NCBI RefSeq assembly: GCF_015752315.1
Contig: NZ_JADOVJ010000001.1
Span: 5,262,501-5,326,500, forward strand
Direction: 5' to 3'
Source of the DNA: Nocardioides luteus
GTDB taxonomy: Bacteria; Actinomycetota; Actinomycetes; Propionibacteriales; Nocardioidaceae
Length of the DNA stretch: 64,000 bases
The notes beneath the pieces were generated by a model, which did no database searches, was not told the DNA's origin, and was given only the letters and a program-made list of their open reading frames with translations. Below, piece by piece: positions 7,912 to 15,961 of this stretch. Each line of letters opens with the position of its first letter. The stretch's first letter is position 1. The position numbers and the translations under genes were made by a program.

Positions 7912-8112
7912 TTGGTACGTTCCGGCGACCGCATCTCCCCGCACAGCCTGCGGCACACCTTCGTGGAGCGCCCCGTCAAGGGCGCGTGTACGACGTCGAC
8001 TCAGAAAGGCTCTGAGCGAATTGATCGGCCCGCCAGGTTCACCCAGATACCCCGCGTTTGTGTCAGCGCCGATCTAAGCGAGGCGCTCGATCATTTGGCC
8101 GGGGCCTGGTAG
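7912..8112 (+). pseudogene. Tyrosine-recombinase C-terminal scrap
   Basis: The frame contains SGDRISPHSLRHTFVER, which matches the box of tyrosine recombinases holding a catalytic His and Arg (HxLRHT). Only about 25 residues resemble an integrase; the downstream part has no second His and no Tyr nucleophile, and nothing upstream extends the match. It is a decayed end of an integrase gene and points to past integration at the left of the catabolic cluster. Confidence 0.5.
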
Positions 8113-8156
8113 CCGTCTAGCCCTGGTAGTCGGGGATGAGTGAGGTTGGTAGAATC

Positions 8157-8164
8157 AGCATGCT
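8157..8164. promoter_or_regulatory. AGCATGCT operator before the YciI-like gene
   Basis: The palindrome AGCATGCT in the context ATCAGCATGCTTATT stands just after a -10-like TAGAAT (8150-8155). It is one of five copies in the 8.1-13.4 kb cluster, each at a promoter, and is a probable binding site for the MarR regulator at 12859. An ATG inside it (8160) is in frame with the downstream gene and could be a leaderless start. Confidence 0.6.
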
Positions 8165-8192
8165 TATTATAGGTCGCGCGAAAGGTCTGCGG

Positions 8193-8519
8193 ATGTCGAT
8201 GTTCATCGTGAGATTCGAACACCCCAATGAGGAAGGCTGGCTCCAGTGGGTCCGGCCGCACGTGGAGTGGGTGCAGCATCACGTAGCTGAAGGCGTGATC
8301 GTCGCGTCGGGACCGTCGGTCGGAACTGACGTGCGCCAAGGGTGGCTGGTGATCCAAGCCGACGATGAGGCCAGCCTCCGCAAACTGCTCATGACCGACC
8401 CGTTCTGGGGACCGGGGATCATCGAGAACATGCTCATCGTCGAGTGGGATCCGATCTTCGGCGAGCTCGCCGAACTGTCGTCGGCTCCCGAAGGGTTCGA
8501 CCTAAATGCGCTTCCGTGA
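8193..8519 (+). CDS. YciI-like protein
   Basis: 108 residues from the ATG at 8193. The fold is a ferredoxin-like dimer of the YciI family: MSMFIVRFEHPNEEGWLQWV, then a HVEWVQ segment with the usual histidine, GVIVASGPSVGTDVRQGWLV and a C-terminal ELLMTDPFW-type helix (here RKLLMTDPFW). YciI proteins often accompany ring-cleavage or dehalogenation pathways; a few are muconolactone-isomerase-like. Here it is the first gene of a MarR-controlled catabolic cluster, so a small isomerase or hydrolase role in that pathway is possible. A leaderless start at 8160 would add 11 residues. Confidence 0.75.
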   Translation: MSMFIVRFEHPNEEGWLQWVRPHVEWVQHHVAEGVIVASGPSVGTDVRQGWLVIQADDEASLRKLLMTDPFWGPGIIENMLIVEWDPIFGELAELSSAPEGFDLNALP

Positions 8520-8551
8520 GGGACTATTGAACGCACTGCCTGCATAATCTC

Positions 8552-8559
8552 AGCATGCT
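8552..8559. promoter_or_regulatory. AGCATGCT operator over the thioesterase start codon
   Basis: The palindrome covers the ATG at 8555. A -10-like CATAAT (8543-8548) ends 7 nt before the A of ATG, so transcription likely begins at the start codon (leaderless). Binding here would block initiation directly. The identical core CTCAGCATGCT occurs at the flavin reductase start. Confidence 0.65.
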
Positions 8560-9139
8560 GACTACATCGACGCCGGATGATCCATCGAGAGCGAGTGGGC
8601 TCGACGCGACGATCCTGCAGGTGCGACGACTGCTCGATGCCTTGGGAGGTGCTGGCAACGCGGCCGATTGGGGAGCGGCGACGCATCTGCTGGGCCTGGC
8701 TGCCGACCTGTTCGGCCGAGCCCAGGTCGCCGAAGTAGAGCAGATCGTTGGTCGGCGATTCGATCTACCGGACCGTGGCCAAGCACTGACCCCGCGTCTC
8801 GAGCTGTGGCGCCTCGACTCCATGGGTGCCGTGGGCACTACGACGTTCGGTCGATTCCATCTCGGGAGCAACGGGGCTGCGCATGGCGGGTCGGTATCGC
8901 TGCTGTTCGACGAGCTGATGGGTCACATCATCGAAGCACGAGGGACGCGAGCGCGAACGGCGTACCTCACCACGCAGTACCGCTCGATCACACCGATCGA
9001 CACAGCGCTCAACGTGGAGGCAACGGTCGACCACGTAGAACGTCGCAAGGTGTTCATCAGCGCAACGATCCGGCGAGATGAGGTGCTGTGCGCCGAAGCC
9101 GAGGCGCTGTTTGTGGAGCTGAGGCCGGGCCAGCCCTGA
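8555..9139 (+). CDS. PaaI-type hotdog thioesterase
   Basis: A 194-residue protein with the hotdog fold in its second half: HLGSNGAAHGGSVSLLFDEL contains the HGG-x(n)-D/E motif that forms the helix and active site of PaaI-like acyl-CoA thioesterases, followed by the strands TAYLTTQYRSITPID and KVFISATIRRDEVLCAEAEA. The first 60 residues are an extra helical part. In context it probably releases a CoA ester made by the acyl-CoA ligase at 13422. No leader is visible; the ATG lies inside an AGCATGCT operator. Confidence 0.8.
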   Translation: MLTTSTPDDPSRASGLDATILQVRRLLDALGGAGNAADWGAATHLLGLAADLFGRAQVAEVEQIVGRRFDLPDRGQALTPRLELWRLDSMGAVGTTTFGRFHLGSNGAAHGGSVSLLFDELMGHIIEARGTRARTAYLTTQYRSITPIDTALNVEATVDHVERRKVFISATIRRDEVLCAEAEALFVELRPGQP

Positions 9140-9164
9140 GGCAGTCCCGGCCTCAGCGACGGCG

Positions 9165-10484
9165 TCAGTGAGCCGACGCCGCAGACGGGGCCGTTTCGGA
9201 ACCATGGCCCAGGGCTGTCGCTGTGGGCGTCGACCGCCAAGCGGTGAAGGCGCTGATCGCGGCAGCGGTCAGGATCAGCCACACTGGCGAGTGTGTATCG
9301 CCGGTGGTGTTGATCAGCCATTGCGCGACATAGGACGCCGTGCCGCCGAGCACTGTGATGGTGATGCCGTACGCCAGCGCGACCACGGTGCCACGGCGTG
9401 CGACACTCACGTGACGAACATAGGTGATCGGCGCAGCGCCACCATAGAGAGCGGGGCCGGCAGCCAGCCCGATGCTGGCGAACAGCACAACGATGAGGCT
9501 GTCGGCGCCGACCACGAGACTCCATAGCGGCCAACTCGACACCAACGTGATGAGTGACGCGGTGATGAGTACTGTGCGCGGGCCGAGACGATTCGACAGT
9601 TTGCCTCCCGCAACGACGAAGCCGATGCCGACGAGCAGTGCGCAACCGACGACGCTGGTCGCCTCGACGAGGGTGAAGCCGCGCTGCACGATCGTTGCCT
9701 GTACGAACGTAAAGGTCATGTAGAACCCGATCGCGTGCAGCACCGCGACACCTGCGATGCCAAGCATGCCCGGCCAGTTCGACCAGAAGGTGTCGGAGGG
9801 TGCGGGGCTTACGCCGGCATCGCGAGCGGCCTCGAACGCGGGCGTCTCCCCCAGGCGCGACCGAAGCAACAGCCCGAATGCGCCGAGTGGGATCGCAAGG
9901 AGGAACGGAACGCGCCAGCCCCACGACGCCATCTGCTCCGGGGTGAGCGACACACTCAGGCCGACCACGACGATCGCCGCCAGGAGCAGGCCGGCCAGGC
10001 TGCCCACCTGAACACGGCTCGCCATCTCCGGTGCACGATCCTCAGGAGACGACTCAGCCGCATAGATCACCGCAGCGGTGTACTCGCCGCCGGCCGAGAG
10101 ACCCTGGCACAGCCGAAGCAGCACCAACCCGACGGTGGCGACCGGGCCCGCTGTCGCCACCGTCGGAAGCATACCGATCAGCGCCGTCGCGATCGCCATG
10201 CTGATCAAGGTGAGAACGAGGGCCGGTTGCCGGCCGATGCGGTCTGCGAGCATGCCGATCAGCACGCCACCGATGGGACGGAACAAGAACGCCGTGCCGA
10301 ACACCGCGAACGTCGACAAGAGCGCCGTCGTCGGGCTCGAGTTCGGGAAGAAGATCCCCGCGAGCAGGGTGGCGAGGAAGCCGAAGACGGCGAACTCGTA
10401 GGTCTCGATGGTGTTGCCGATGCCGGCCGCGACGCTGTGCTGTCGCGTGGTGCGGCGATCGATCTCGGGTGGTGCGGATGTCAT
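9165..10484 (-). CDS. MFS transporter, metabolite:H+ symporter type
   Basis: 439 residues with about 12 membrane helices. The loop GMLADRIGRQPAL (between helices 2 and 3) and the segment CQGLSAGGEYTAAVIYAAES (helix 4-5) are signatures of the metabolite:H+ symporter branch that imports organic acids such as shikimate, alpha-ketoglutarate or dicarboxylates. It is transcribed opposite to the flavin reductase, from a promoter region with two AGCATGCT sites, so it most likely imports the substrate of the cluster. The ribosome site GAGGAGTT is 7 nt before the ATG. Confidence 0.85.
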   Translation of the reverse strand: MTSAPPEIDRRTTRQHSVAAGIGNTIETYEFAVFGFLATLLAGIFFPNSSPTTALLSTFAVFGTAFLFRPIGGVLIGMLADRIGRQPALVLTLISMAIATALIGMLPTVATAGPVATVGLVLLRLCQGLSAGGEYTAAVIYAAESSPEDRAPEMASRVQVGSLAGLLLAAIVVVGLSVSLTPEQMASWGWRVPFLLAIPLGAFGLLLRSRLGETPAFEAARDAGVSPAPSDTFWSNWPGMLGIAGVAVLHAIGFYMTFTFVQATIVQRGFTLVEATSVVGCALLVGIGFVVAGGKLSNRLGPRTVLITASLITLVSSWPLWSLVVGADSLIVVLFASIGLAAGPALYGGAAPITYVRHVSVARRGTVVALAYGITITVLGGTASYVAQWLINTTGDTHSPVWLILTAAAISAFTAWRSTPTATALGHGSETAPSAASAH

Positions 10485-10567
10485 AGGGAACTCCTCGATT
10501 CAGGGCGCAGACGTGATGTGCGCCACATCAGCACTGAGACCGTAAGGCAGCGAGAAAGGAAAAAGCA

Positions 10568-10575
10568 AGCATGCT
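10568..10575. promoter_or_regulatory. AGCATGCT operator for the MFS gene
   Basis: The palindrome lies 84 bp before the MFS start, in the context CAAGCATGCTTATTC. On the minus strand an AT-rich GAATAA precedes it. With the copy at 10624 it makes a two-operator divergent control region. Confidence 0.55.
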
Positions 10576-10623
10576 TATTCGGATGCTGATCTTGCGAGAG
10601 AACGTGGCCAGGGTTACATTCTC

Positions 10624-10631
10624 AGCATGCT
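10624..10631. promoter_or_regulatory. AGCATGCT operator over the flavin reductase start codon
   Basis: The palindrome includes the ATG at 10627. TACATT (10615-10620) ends 7 nt before it, exactly the geometry seen at the thioesterase gene, so leaderless transcription under direct operator blockage is the likely design. Confidence 0.65.
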
Positions 10632-11814
10632 TACTGATGTCACGGCGCAAGCCGATCAGGTCGAGGCGGTCGAGTTTCGACGCGTTCTTGGCCATTTCCC
10701 GAGCGGGGTCGTCGCGATCACCTCGCGTTCTGCTTCTGGCGCGCCGGCGGGCATGGTCGCCACGTCGTTCACGTCGGTGTCGCTCGACCCACCGCTGGTC
10801 GCATTCCTGCCGCAGAAGACGTCGTCAACCTTCGAAGCCATTCACGAAGCGGGCGTGTTCTGCGTCAACGTGCTGTCCTCAAAGCAGGAGGACGTCTGCC
10901 GAGCGCTGGCCCAGAAGGGTGGGGAAAAGTTCGCCGACGTGCAGTGGTCTCCTGCCACCACCGGATCGCCAATCGTCAGCGGCGCCGTCGCGTGGATCGA
11001 CTGTTGCATCGAGACCATTCACGACGCGGGAGACCACTGGATCGTGCTCGGACGCGTCGTCGACCTCGCCGTCGCCGATCCAGCGGTACCGCTGCTCTTC
11101 TTCCAGGGCGGGTACGGACGGTTCCAGCCGCAGTCCGTCTCCGCTGTTGGCGCCCCGGACCTCGTCGAGCAGTTGCGTGTCGTCGACATCGTGCGGCCGG
11201 CAATGATCGACGCATCACGGCGCCTCGGGGTTGAGGTGCTCGCCACAGCGCAGCTTGGCAACGAGCTGGTTACCGTCGCCAGCAGCGGACATCCCGACCC
11301 CGAGCGTCTGCCGACCCGCATCGGCCAGCGCATGCCATACATCCCGCCGCTAGGCGTGTTGTTCGCCGCTGACACGGAGTCCGAGGAATGGATCGCTCGC
11401 GCCGGCCTGGACGAGGCCGGCTCGGCGCACGTTCGCGAGCTCGTCGACCGGGTCCGTGCCCGCGGATGGTCGGCCACGCTCGGCGCCACGACGACTCACG
11501 ATCTCGAGCGCGCCCTCGCCCGGATGTCGACGCACGAGCCGACCGCCGAGCAGCGGCGCGCGGTCGAAGAGGCGATCGACCCGCTGGGCGGCGAGTTCGA
11601 GCCCGAGGATCTCGTCGCCGGTGTCGAGCACGCCCTGCGCACCGTGGCCGTCCCGCTCACCGACCGGTCGGGAGCGGTCCGGCTCGTGCTCACCGCCTAC
11701 GGGCTGCCAGAGAGCTCGACACGCGATGACTTCTTGCGCTATCGCGACGAGCTCATCGCTCTCGCCGCATCCATCGACCTGCCGTCGGTTCCAACCGTCG
11801 CGGCCGCTTCCTGA
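10627..11814 (+). CDS. Flavin reductase with C-terminal IclR-like effector domain
   Basis: 395 residues. Residues 10-165 are an FMN-binding split barrel of the flavin reductase family (RVLGHFPSGVVAITSRSASG; later MVATSFTSVSLDPPLVAFLP and FCVNVLSS). It supplies reduced flavin to a two-component monooxygenase. Residues 175-390 are unrelated to the barrel and resemble the GAF-like ligand domain of IclR regulators (EVLATAQLGNELVTVASSG; PYIPPLGVLFAA; VAVPLTDRSGAVRLVLTAYG) without any DNA-binding part. Such a fusion would make flavin delivery sensitive to substrate, as known for other reductases with regulatory C-termini. It stands 8 nt before the LLM monooxygenase, its evident partner. Confidence 0.85.
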   Translation: MLTDVTAQADQVEAVEFRRVLGHFPSGVVAITSRSASGAPAGMVATSFTSVSLDPPLVAFLPQKTSSTFEAIHEAGVFCVNVLSSKQEDVCRALAQKGGEKFADVQWSPATTGSPIVSGAVAWIDCCIETIHDAGDHWIVLGRVVDLAVADPAVPLLFFQGGYGRFQPQSVSAVGAPDLVEQLRVVDIVRPAMIDASRRLGVEVLATAQLGNELVTVASSGHPDPERLPTRIGQRMPYIPPLGVLFAADTESEEWIARAGLDEAGSAHVRELVDRVRARGWSATLGATTTHDLERALARMSTHEPTAEQRRAVEEAIDPLGGEFEPEDLVAGVEHALRTVAVPLTDRSGAVRLVLTAYGLPESSTRDDFLRYRDELIALAASIDLPSVPTVAAAS

Positions 11815-11822
11815 GGAGACCC

Positions 11823-12848
11823 ATGACTGAGCTTTTTACCGCCACCCAGCCGCTGACTGGCGGCGAGACCGATCTGACCGGTCTGCACCATCGCCTCGAT
11901 GAGCTCGATGAGTCGCGGGCGATCGACCGCGTCCTGGTCGGATACTCCTCGATCTGGCCACACAACCACGCCACTGCGCCGTACATCCTCGGTCGTACGC
12001 AGCGGGTCGCGCCGATCCTCGCCCACCGTCCGGGCGTCATGGCGCCCACCCTGTTCGCACGCTACCTCGCCACCCTCGACGTGCTCGCCCAAGGCAGACT
12101 CGCCACGAACGTCGTCGTCGGAGGCTCTGACAAGGACCTCATGCGCGAGGGCGACGACCTACCCAAGGCCGACCGCTATCGTCGCGCCACCGAGTACCTC
12201 GACGTGGTGCGCCAGGCATGGACCAGCGAGGAGCCTTTCGACCACCACGGCGAGTTCTTCGACGTCGACGCCGTGCACCTACAGACGCGACCATTCCAGG
12301 GCCAGGTCCCGGTCTTCATGGGCGGCGAGAGTGACGACGCCGTGGAGTTCGGTGCGCGCCACGCCGACCTCTACATGCTCTGGGGCGAGCCGCTCGCCGG
12401 AACCAAGGAGCGCATCGACCGGGTCCACGCACGAGCCACCGAGTTGGGTCGCAAAATGAAGTTTTCCCTCAGCCTGCGCCTGTTCGTCGCAGACACCGAC
12501 GACGCCGCATGGGCTGCCGCGCGAGCCGTCGAGCAGGAGGTGCACGACGCTCAGGGCACCGGCAGATTCCTGCGCTCGTCCAAGGGCGACACCTCGGTCG
12601 GTCGGCAGCGAGCGATGGCGCTCACCGACGACGAGCTCCATGACGACTGCTTCTGGACCGGGCTGACCAAACTGCTCGGTGGATTCGCCAACTCGCAGGC
12701 GCTTGTCGGTTCGTACGACCGGGTGCTCGCAACTCTCAAGGCCTACAGCGAACTCGGCATCGATGCATTTCTGGTCACGACCGGATCCGAGGCGGCTTGG
12801 GACCCGTCGCTCGAGGAGTTCCTTCTGCAGGTGAAGAAGGAACTCTGA
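11823..12848 (+). CDS. LLM-class flavin-dependent monooxygenase
   Basis: A 341-residue TIM barrel of the bacterial-luciferase/SsuD type. Family marks are the N-terminal strand VLVGYSSIWPHNHATAPYIL, the flavin-binding GRLATNVVVGGSDKDL, the helix RYRRATEYLDVVRQAW and the phosphate-binding part VFMGGESDDAVEFGARHADL. These enzymes use FMNH2 and O2 to oxidise a C-S, C-N or C-C bond or perform Baeyer-Villiger reactions. The ribosome site GAGGAG is 5 nt before the ATG. It is co-transcribed with the flavin reductase, forming a two-component monooxygenase. The substrate is unknown. Confidence 0.9.
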   Translation: MTELFTATQPLTGGETDLTGLHHRLDELDESRAIDRVLVGYSSIWPHNHATAPYILGRTQRVAPILAHRPGVMAPTLFARYLATLDVLAQGRLATNVVVGGSDKDLMREGDDLPKADRYRRATEYLDVVRQAWTSEEPFDHHGEFFDVDAVHLQTRPFQGQVPVFMGGESDDAVEFGARHADLYMLWGEPLAGTKERIDRVHARATELGRKMKFSLSLRLFVADTDDAAWAAARAVEQEVHDAQGTGRFLRSSKGDTSVGRQRAMALTDDELHDDCFWTGLTKLLGGFANSQALVGSYDRVLATLKAYSELGIDAFLVTTGSEAAWDPSLEEFLLQVKKEL

Positions 12849-12858
12849 GCCCGGTGAA

Positions 12859-13335
12859 TCATCCCTCGAACTCGCGTAAGTCGCTCTCGATCATCGCAGC
12901 TGCCGCTCGCAGCATGCGGGTCAGCTCGGCACGCTCATCGCCGTTCAGTGCTCGGTCGAACGTGTCATCGATCTTGAGCACCTCCGCGTCCATCTCGCGA
13001 AGCGCCGCGACGCCGTCGTCGGTCAACGTCAATGCCATCGTGCGATCACTGTCCGGGTGGGTCGTGCGCTCAACGAACCCTCGCTGCTGGAGATTGGACA
13101 CGATACGAGTCATCGTCTGGGGCCGCACATACGCCCGGCGGGACAACTGGGTCAACGACAAGCTGGGCTGGGTCTCGATGATGCGCATCGCGGCATAGGT
13201 CGACAACGTCATGCGCCACGGCATCAGTCGCTGATTACCGATACGCATCACGGCGCGTTCCACCCGGAACACGCCGTCCAGGAGAAGGGTGAGCTCGTCG
13301 GGGCGAACGTGGTCAATCGACGGCTTCGACACCAT
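12859..13335 (-). CDS. MarR family transcriptional regulator
   Basis: 158 residues with the MarR winged helix: LSTYAAMRIIETQPSLSLTQ, the recognition helix LSRRAYVRPQTMTRIVSNLQ, the wing GFVERTTHPDSDRTMALTLT and a long C-terminal dimer helix. It is convergent with the LLM gene and divergent from the acyl-CoA ligase. Five AGCATGCT palindromes at promoters across 8.1-13.4 kb, including one upstream of this gene, mark it as the local regulator, presumably a repressor released by a pathway intermediate (often an aromatic or acyl-CoA for this family). Confidence 0.9.
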   Translation of the reverse strand: MVSKPSIDHVRPDELTLLLDGVFRVERAVMRIGNQRLMPWRMTLSTYAAMRIIETQPSLSLTQLSRRAYVRPQTMTRIVSNLQQRGFVERTTHPDSDRTMALTLTDDGVAALREMDAEVLKIDDTFDRALNGDERAELTRMLRAAAAMIESDLREFEG

Positions 13336-13365
13336 CGCAGCATAGCCGCCCGGCCACCAATAGTG

Positions 13366-13373
13366 AGCATGCT
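13366..13373. promoter_or_regulatory. AGCATGCT operator between marR and the ligase gene
   Basis: The palindrome, in the context GTGAGCATGCTGAGAG, lies 31 bp before the MarR start and 49 bp before the ligase start. A single site could control both divergent genes, giving autoregulation plus control of the ligase operon. Confidence 0.6.
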
Positions 13374-13421
13374 GAGAGATAGAAGGGCCGCATTTTTGCG
13401 GCGGAACAGGGAGTAAAGATC

Positions 13422-15029
13422 ATGCACGAACGAGAATTGATGGACCTCGGCGGAGGAACGATCGGCGGGCTGATCGCACGTCGAGCGGCGAGTCTGCCCA
13501 ACAAAGTCGCCTTGATCACCCCCGATGGAGAGCTCACCTACGCCGAGCTCGACGCGGCACGCCGGGGTGTGACCGCCGGCCTTCAGGGCCTCAACCTCCC
13601 CACCGGATCAGCGGTCGCGGTCATGATGGGGAACCGTGCCGAGTGGGTCACAGCCTGGCTTGGGACCGTCAGCGCCGGCTTGGTGTGCGTCCCGGTCAAC
13701 ACGGCCTACAAGGGCACGTTCCTCGAACACGCACTGACGCTCACCTCTGCCACGACGATCATCACCGAGCCGAAGTTCCTGCCGGCGCTGGCCGCGGTGG
13801 CGGACCAGACCGACCTGCGCCACGTCGTGGTCGTCGACGACGCCACGCAGGAAGTCCCGGGCGCTCGCGTCATGGGATTCGACGAGATCATCCTCAAAGG
13901 TGGCAGCGGCAGCGAAGAGCCGGTCGCCACCAAGCCGTCCGACACCGCAGTCGTCGCACTGACATCAGGCACCACCGGCAAGAGCAAGGGCGTTGTCACG
14001 TCCCACCTGATGCAGCTGGTCGCGGCCCGCGAGAACGCCGAATGCCTCCTGACGACCACCCGCGACACGCTCTATACCTGCTTGCCGATGTTCCACGGCG
14101 CCGCGCAGATCAACATCTGTCTGCACGGCTTCTACCTCGGCGCTACGGTGGTCCTGGCCGAGCGCTTCAGCGCAAGTCGCTTCTGGGACGACGTGCGCCG
14201 CCACGGCGTCACGGTCTTCAACGCCCTCGGTTCGGTGCTGCCGATGCTGCTGGCGCAACCGCCGAGGACCAACGACCGCGACAACAGGGTGCGAGTCGTC
14301 TTTGCAGCGCCAGCACCGCCCGAGGTCTTGCTGCCGTTCGAGGACCGATTCGGCGTCCACGTGGTCGAGGGTTACGGCCTCACCGAGATCAAGAACGTCA
14401 CGTACAACCCGATCGACGCACGCCGAGTCGGGTCGATCGGCAAGCCCACTCGCACGACCGAACTGGCGATCCACGACGACGACGGCAACGCGCTCGGCCC
14501 CGGCGAGATCGGCGAGATTGTCTACCGTCCGAAGGTCGCGAACGTGATGTTCAACGAGTACCTGGGGAACCCCGAGTCGACCCTCGAGACGATGCGCGGA
14601 CTGTGGTGGCACACTGGTGATCTCGGTTACGTGGACGCTGACGGGTTCTACTGGTTCGTCGACCGCAAGAAGGACGCGCTGCGCCGACGCGGCGAGAACA
14701 TCTCGTCCTATGAGGTCGAGGCTGTGCTCCTCTCCTATCCGGGCATCCTTGCCGCGGCCGCCGTTGGCACGCCGTCGGAGCTCGGGGAGGACGAGGTGCT
14801 CGCCGTTGTCGAGGTCGATGACACATCGACCGTCGACTATCCGTCGTTGTTCCGTCACTGCGACGACCATCTGCCGCACTTCATGGTGCCGCGGTACTAC
14901 CGCGCCGTCGAGGCGTTCCCGCGGACTCCGACTGGCAAGATCCAGAAGTCGGTGCTGCGCAGTGAGGGCGTCGACAACCACACGTGGGACGCGGACGCCG
15001 CCGGTCACGAAGCGACGAGGATCCGATGA
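13422..15029 (+). CDS. Acyl-CoA synthetase (AMP-forming)
   Basis: 535 residues of the ANL superfamily. The ATP loop is ALTSGTTGKSKGVVTSH (about residues 181-197), motif A5 is GYGLTEIKNV, the hinge region is HTGDLGYVDADGFYWFVDRK, and the C-terminal catalytic lysine is in PRTPTGKIQKSVLR. The sequence is closest in feel to the CaiC/long-chain group. It should activate a carboxylic acid to its CoA ester in the pathway. A GGGAG site precedes the ATG. Its TGA overlaps the start of the next gene (ATGA), so translation is coupled. Confidence 0.9.
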   Translation: MHERELMDLGGGTIGGLIARRAASLPNKVALITPDGELTYAELDAARRGVTAGLQGLNLPTGSAVAVMMGNRAEWVTAWLGTVSAGLVCVPVNTAYKGTFLEHALTLTSATTIITEPKFLPALAAVADQTDLRHVVVVDDATQEVPGARVMGFDEIILKGGSGSEEPVATKPSDTAVVALTSGTTGKSKGVVTSHLMQLVAARENAECLLTTTRDTLYTCLPMFHGAAQINICLHGFYLGATVVLAERFSASRFWDDVRRHGVTVFNALGSVLPMLLAQPPRTNDRDNRVRVVFAAPAPPEVLLPFEDRFGVHVVEGYGLTEIKNVTYNPIDARRVGSIGKPTRTTELAIHDDDGNALGPGEIGEIVYRPKVANVMFNEYLGNPESTLETMRGLWWHTGDLGYVDADGFYWFVDRKKDALRRRGENISSYEVEAVLLSYPGILAAAAVGTPSELGEDEVLAVVEVDDTSTVDYPSLFRHCDDHLPHFMVPRYYRAVEAFPRTPTGKIQKSVLRSEGVDNHTWDADAAGHEATRIR

Positions 15030-15961
15030 CCCGGGTCAGGATCAAGGACGTCGCGCCGCGCCTAGTAGGGCAGGCATTCGACGTCCCGACATCGGTCAAG
15101 ATCGAGCTCGTCGATCGACTCACGGCCGCCGGCGTCCCCGCCGTCGAGGTCTCGTCGTTCGTCCGCCCCGACCTCGTGCCCGGCCTCGCCGACGCTGCTG
15201 ACGTGTTCGATCGAGTCCAGCGTCGGCCCGGGATCGAGCTGACCTGCTGCGTCGGCAACGAGCGAGGACTACGCGCCGCGGTCGACGCCGGAGCCGACAG
15301 CGCCTGGTACCTGCTCTCGGTCGACCCGGGTTTCGCGGAGAACAACATCGGCCGCACGATCGAGGAGTCACTCGCCGACCTCGAACGCATGGCGGCGGTC
15401 GCCGCAGGAACGGGCACGCGGCTTGGCACCTACCTGATCTTCGCTTGGGGCGGACCTGCGGGAGGACCGCGTTCATCGGGGTCGGTCGTCGATATCGGAC
15501 GCCGGATCCTCGAAGTCGGTGTCGACGAGTGGATCCTCGCCGACTCGAGCGGCTACGCGCCGCCCCCACGGATCGTCGAGACGATCGACGCCGCCGCACG
15601 ACTCACCCCGCACGAGAAGATCAGCCTGCAGATCCATGACGCGCGAGGCATGGGTATCGCCGGCGCCGCCGCGGTGGCGGATCGTGAACTCGGGTCGATC
15701 GATACCTCGCTTGCCGGCGCAGGTGGACACCCAGCCATGCCCGGTGTGCCGGGCGGTTGCGTCTGCACTGAGGACCTCGTGCAGGCGCTCGACCTCATGG
15801 ATGTCGAGACCGGCGTCGACCTGACCGCCGTGATCGACGCGTCGCGGTGGTTCGTTGAGCAGGTCGACGTGCCGGCGCCCGGCTTCGTCCGCCACGTCGG
15901 GGCCGTACCGCGCGGCGCCGCCGCTGACGCCCGTGGAACCTTCGATTGGAGTGCGCACTGA
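15026..15961 (+). CDS. Divergent HMG-CoA-lyase-family protein
   Basis: 311 residues with the TIM-barrel outline of the HMGL-like/pyruvate carboxyltransferase family: RIKDVAPRLVGQAFDVPTSV, a clear EVSSFVRPDLVPGLADAADV, and WILADSSGYAPPP. However, the family box VGPRDGLQ is VAPRLVGQ here, so the metal-binding aspartate is absent. The HxHD metal motif reads QIHD, lacking the first histidine, and the usual G-x-G-G-C-P loop reads GAGGHPAMPG, with cysteines 4-6 residues later. The protein may be a non-metal or altered C-C lyase, or a new activity. It overlaps both neighbours by 1-4 nt, so it belongs to the ligase operon. Confidence 0.75.
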   Translation: MTRVRIKDVAPRLVGQAFDVPTSVKIELVDRLTAAGVPAVEVSSFVRPDLVPGLADAADVFDRVQRRPGIELTCCVGNERGLRAAVDAGADSAWYLLSVDPGFAENNIGRTIEESLADLERMAAVAAGTGTRLGTYLIFAWGGPAGGPRSSGSVVDIGRRILEVGVDEWILADSSGYAPPPRIVETIDAAARLTPHEKISLQIHDARGMGIAGAAAVADRELGSIDTSLAGAGGHPAMPGVPGGCVCTEDLVQALDLMDVETGVDLTAVIDASRWFVEQVDVPAPGFVRHVGAVPRGAAADARGTFDWSAH

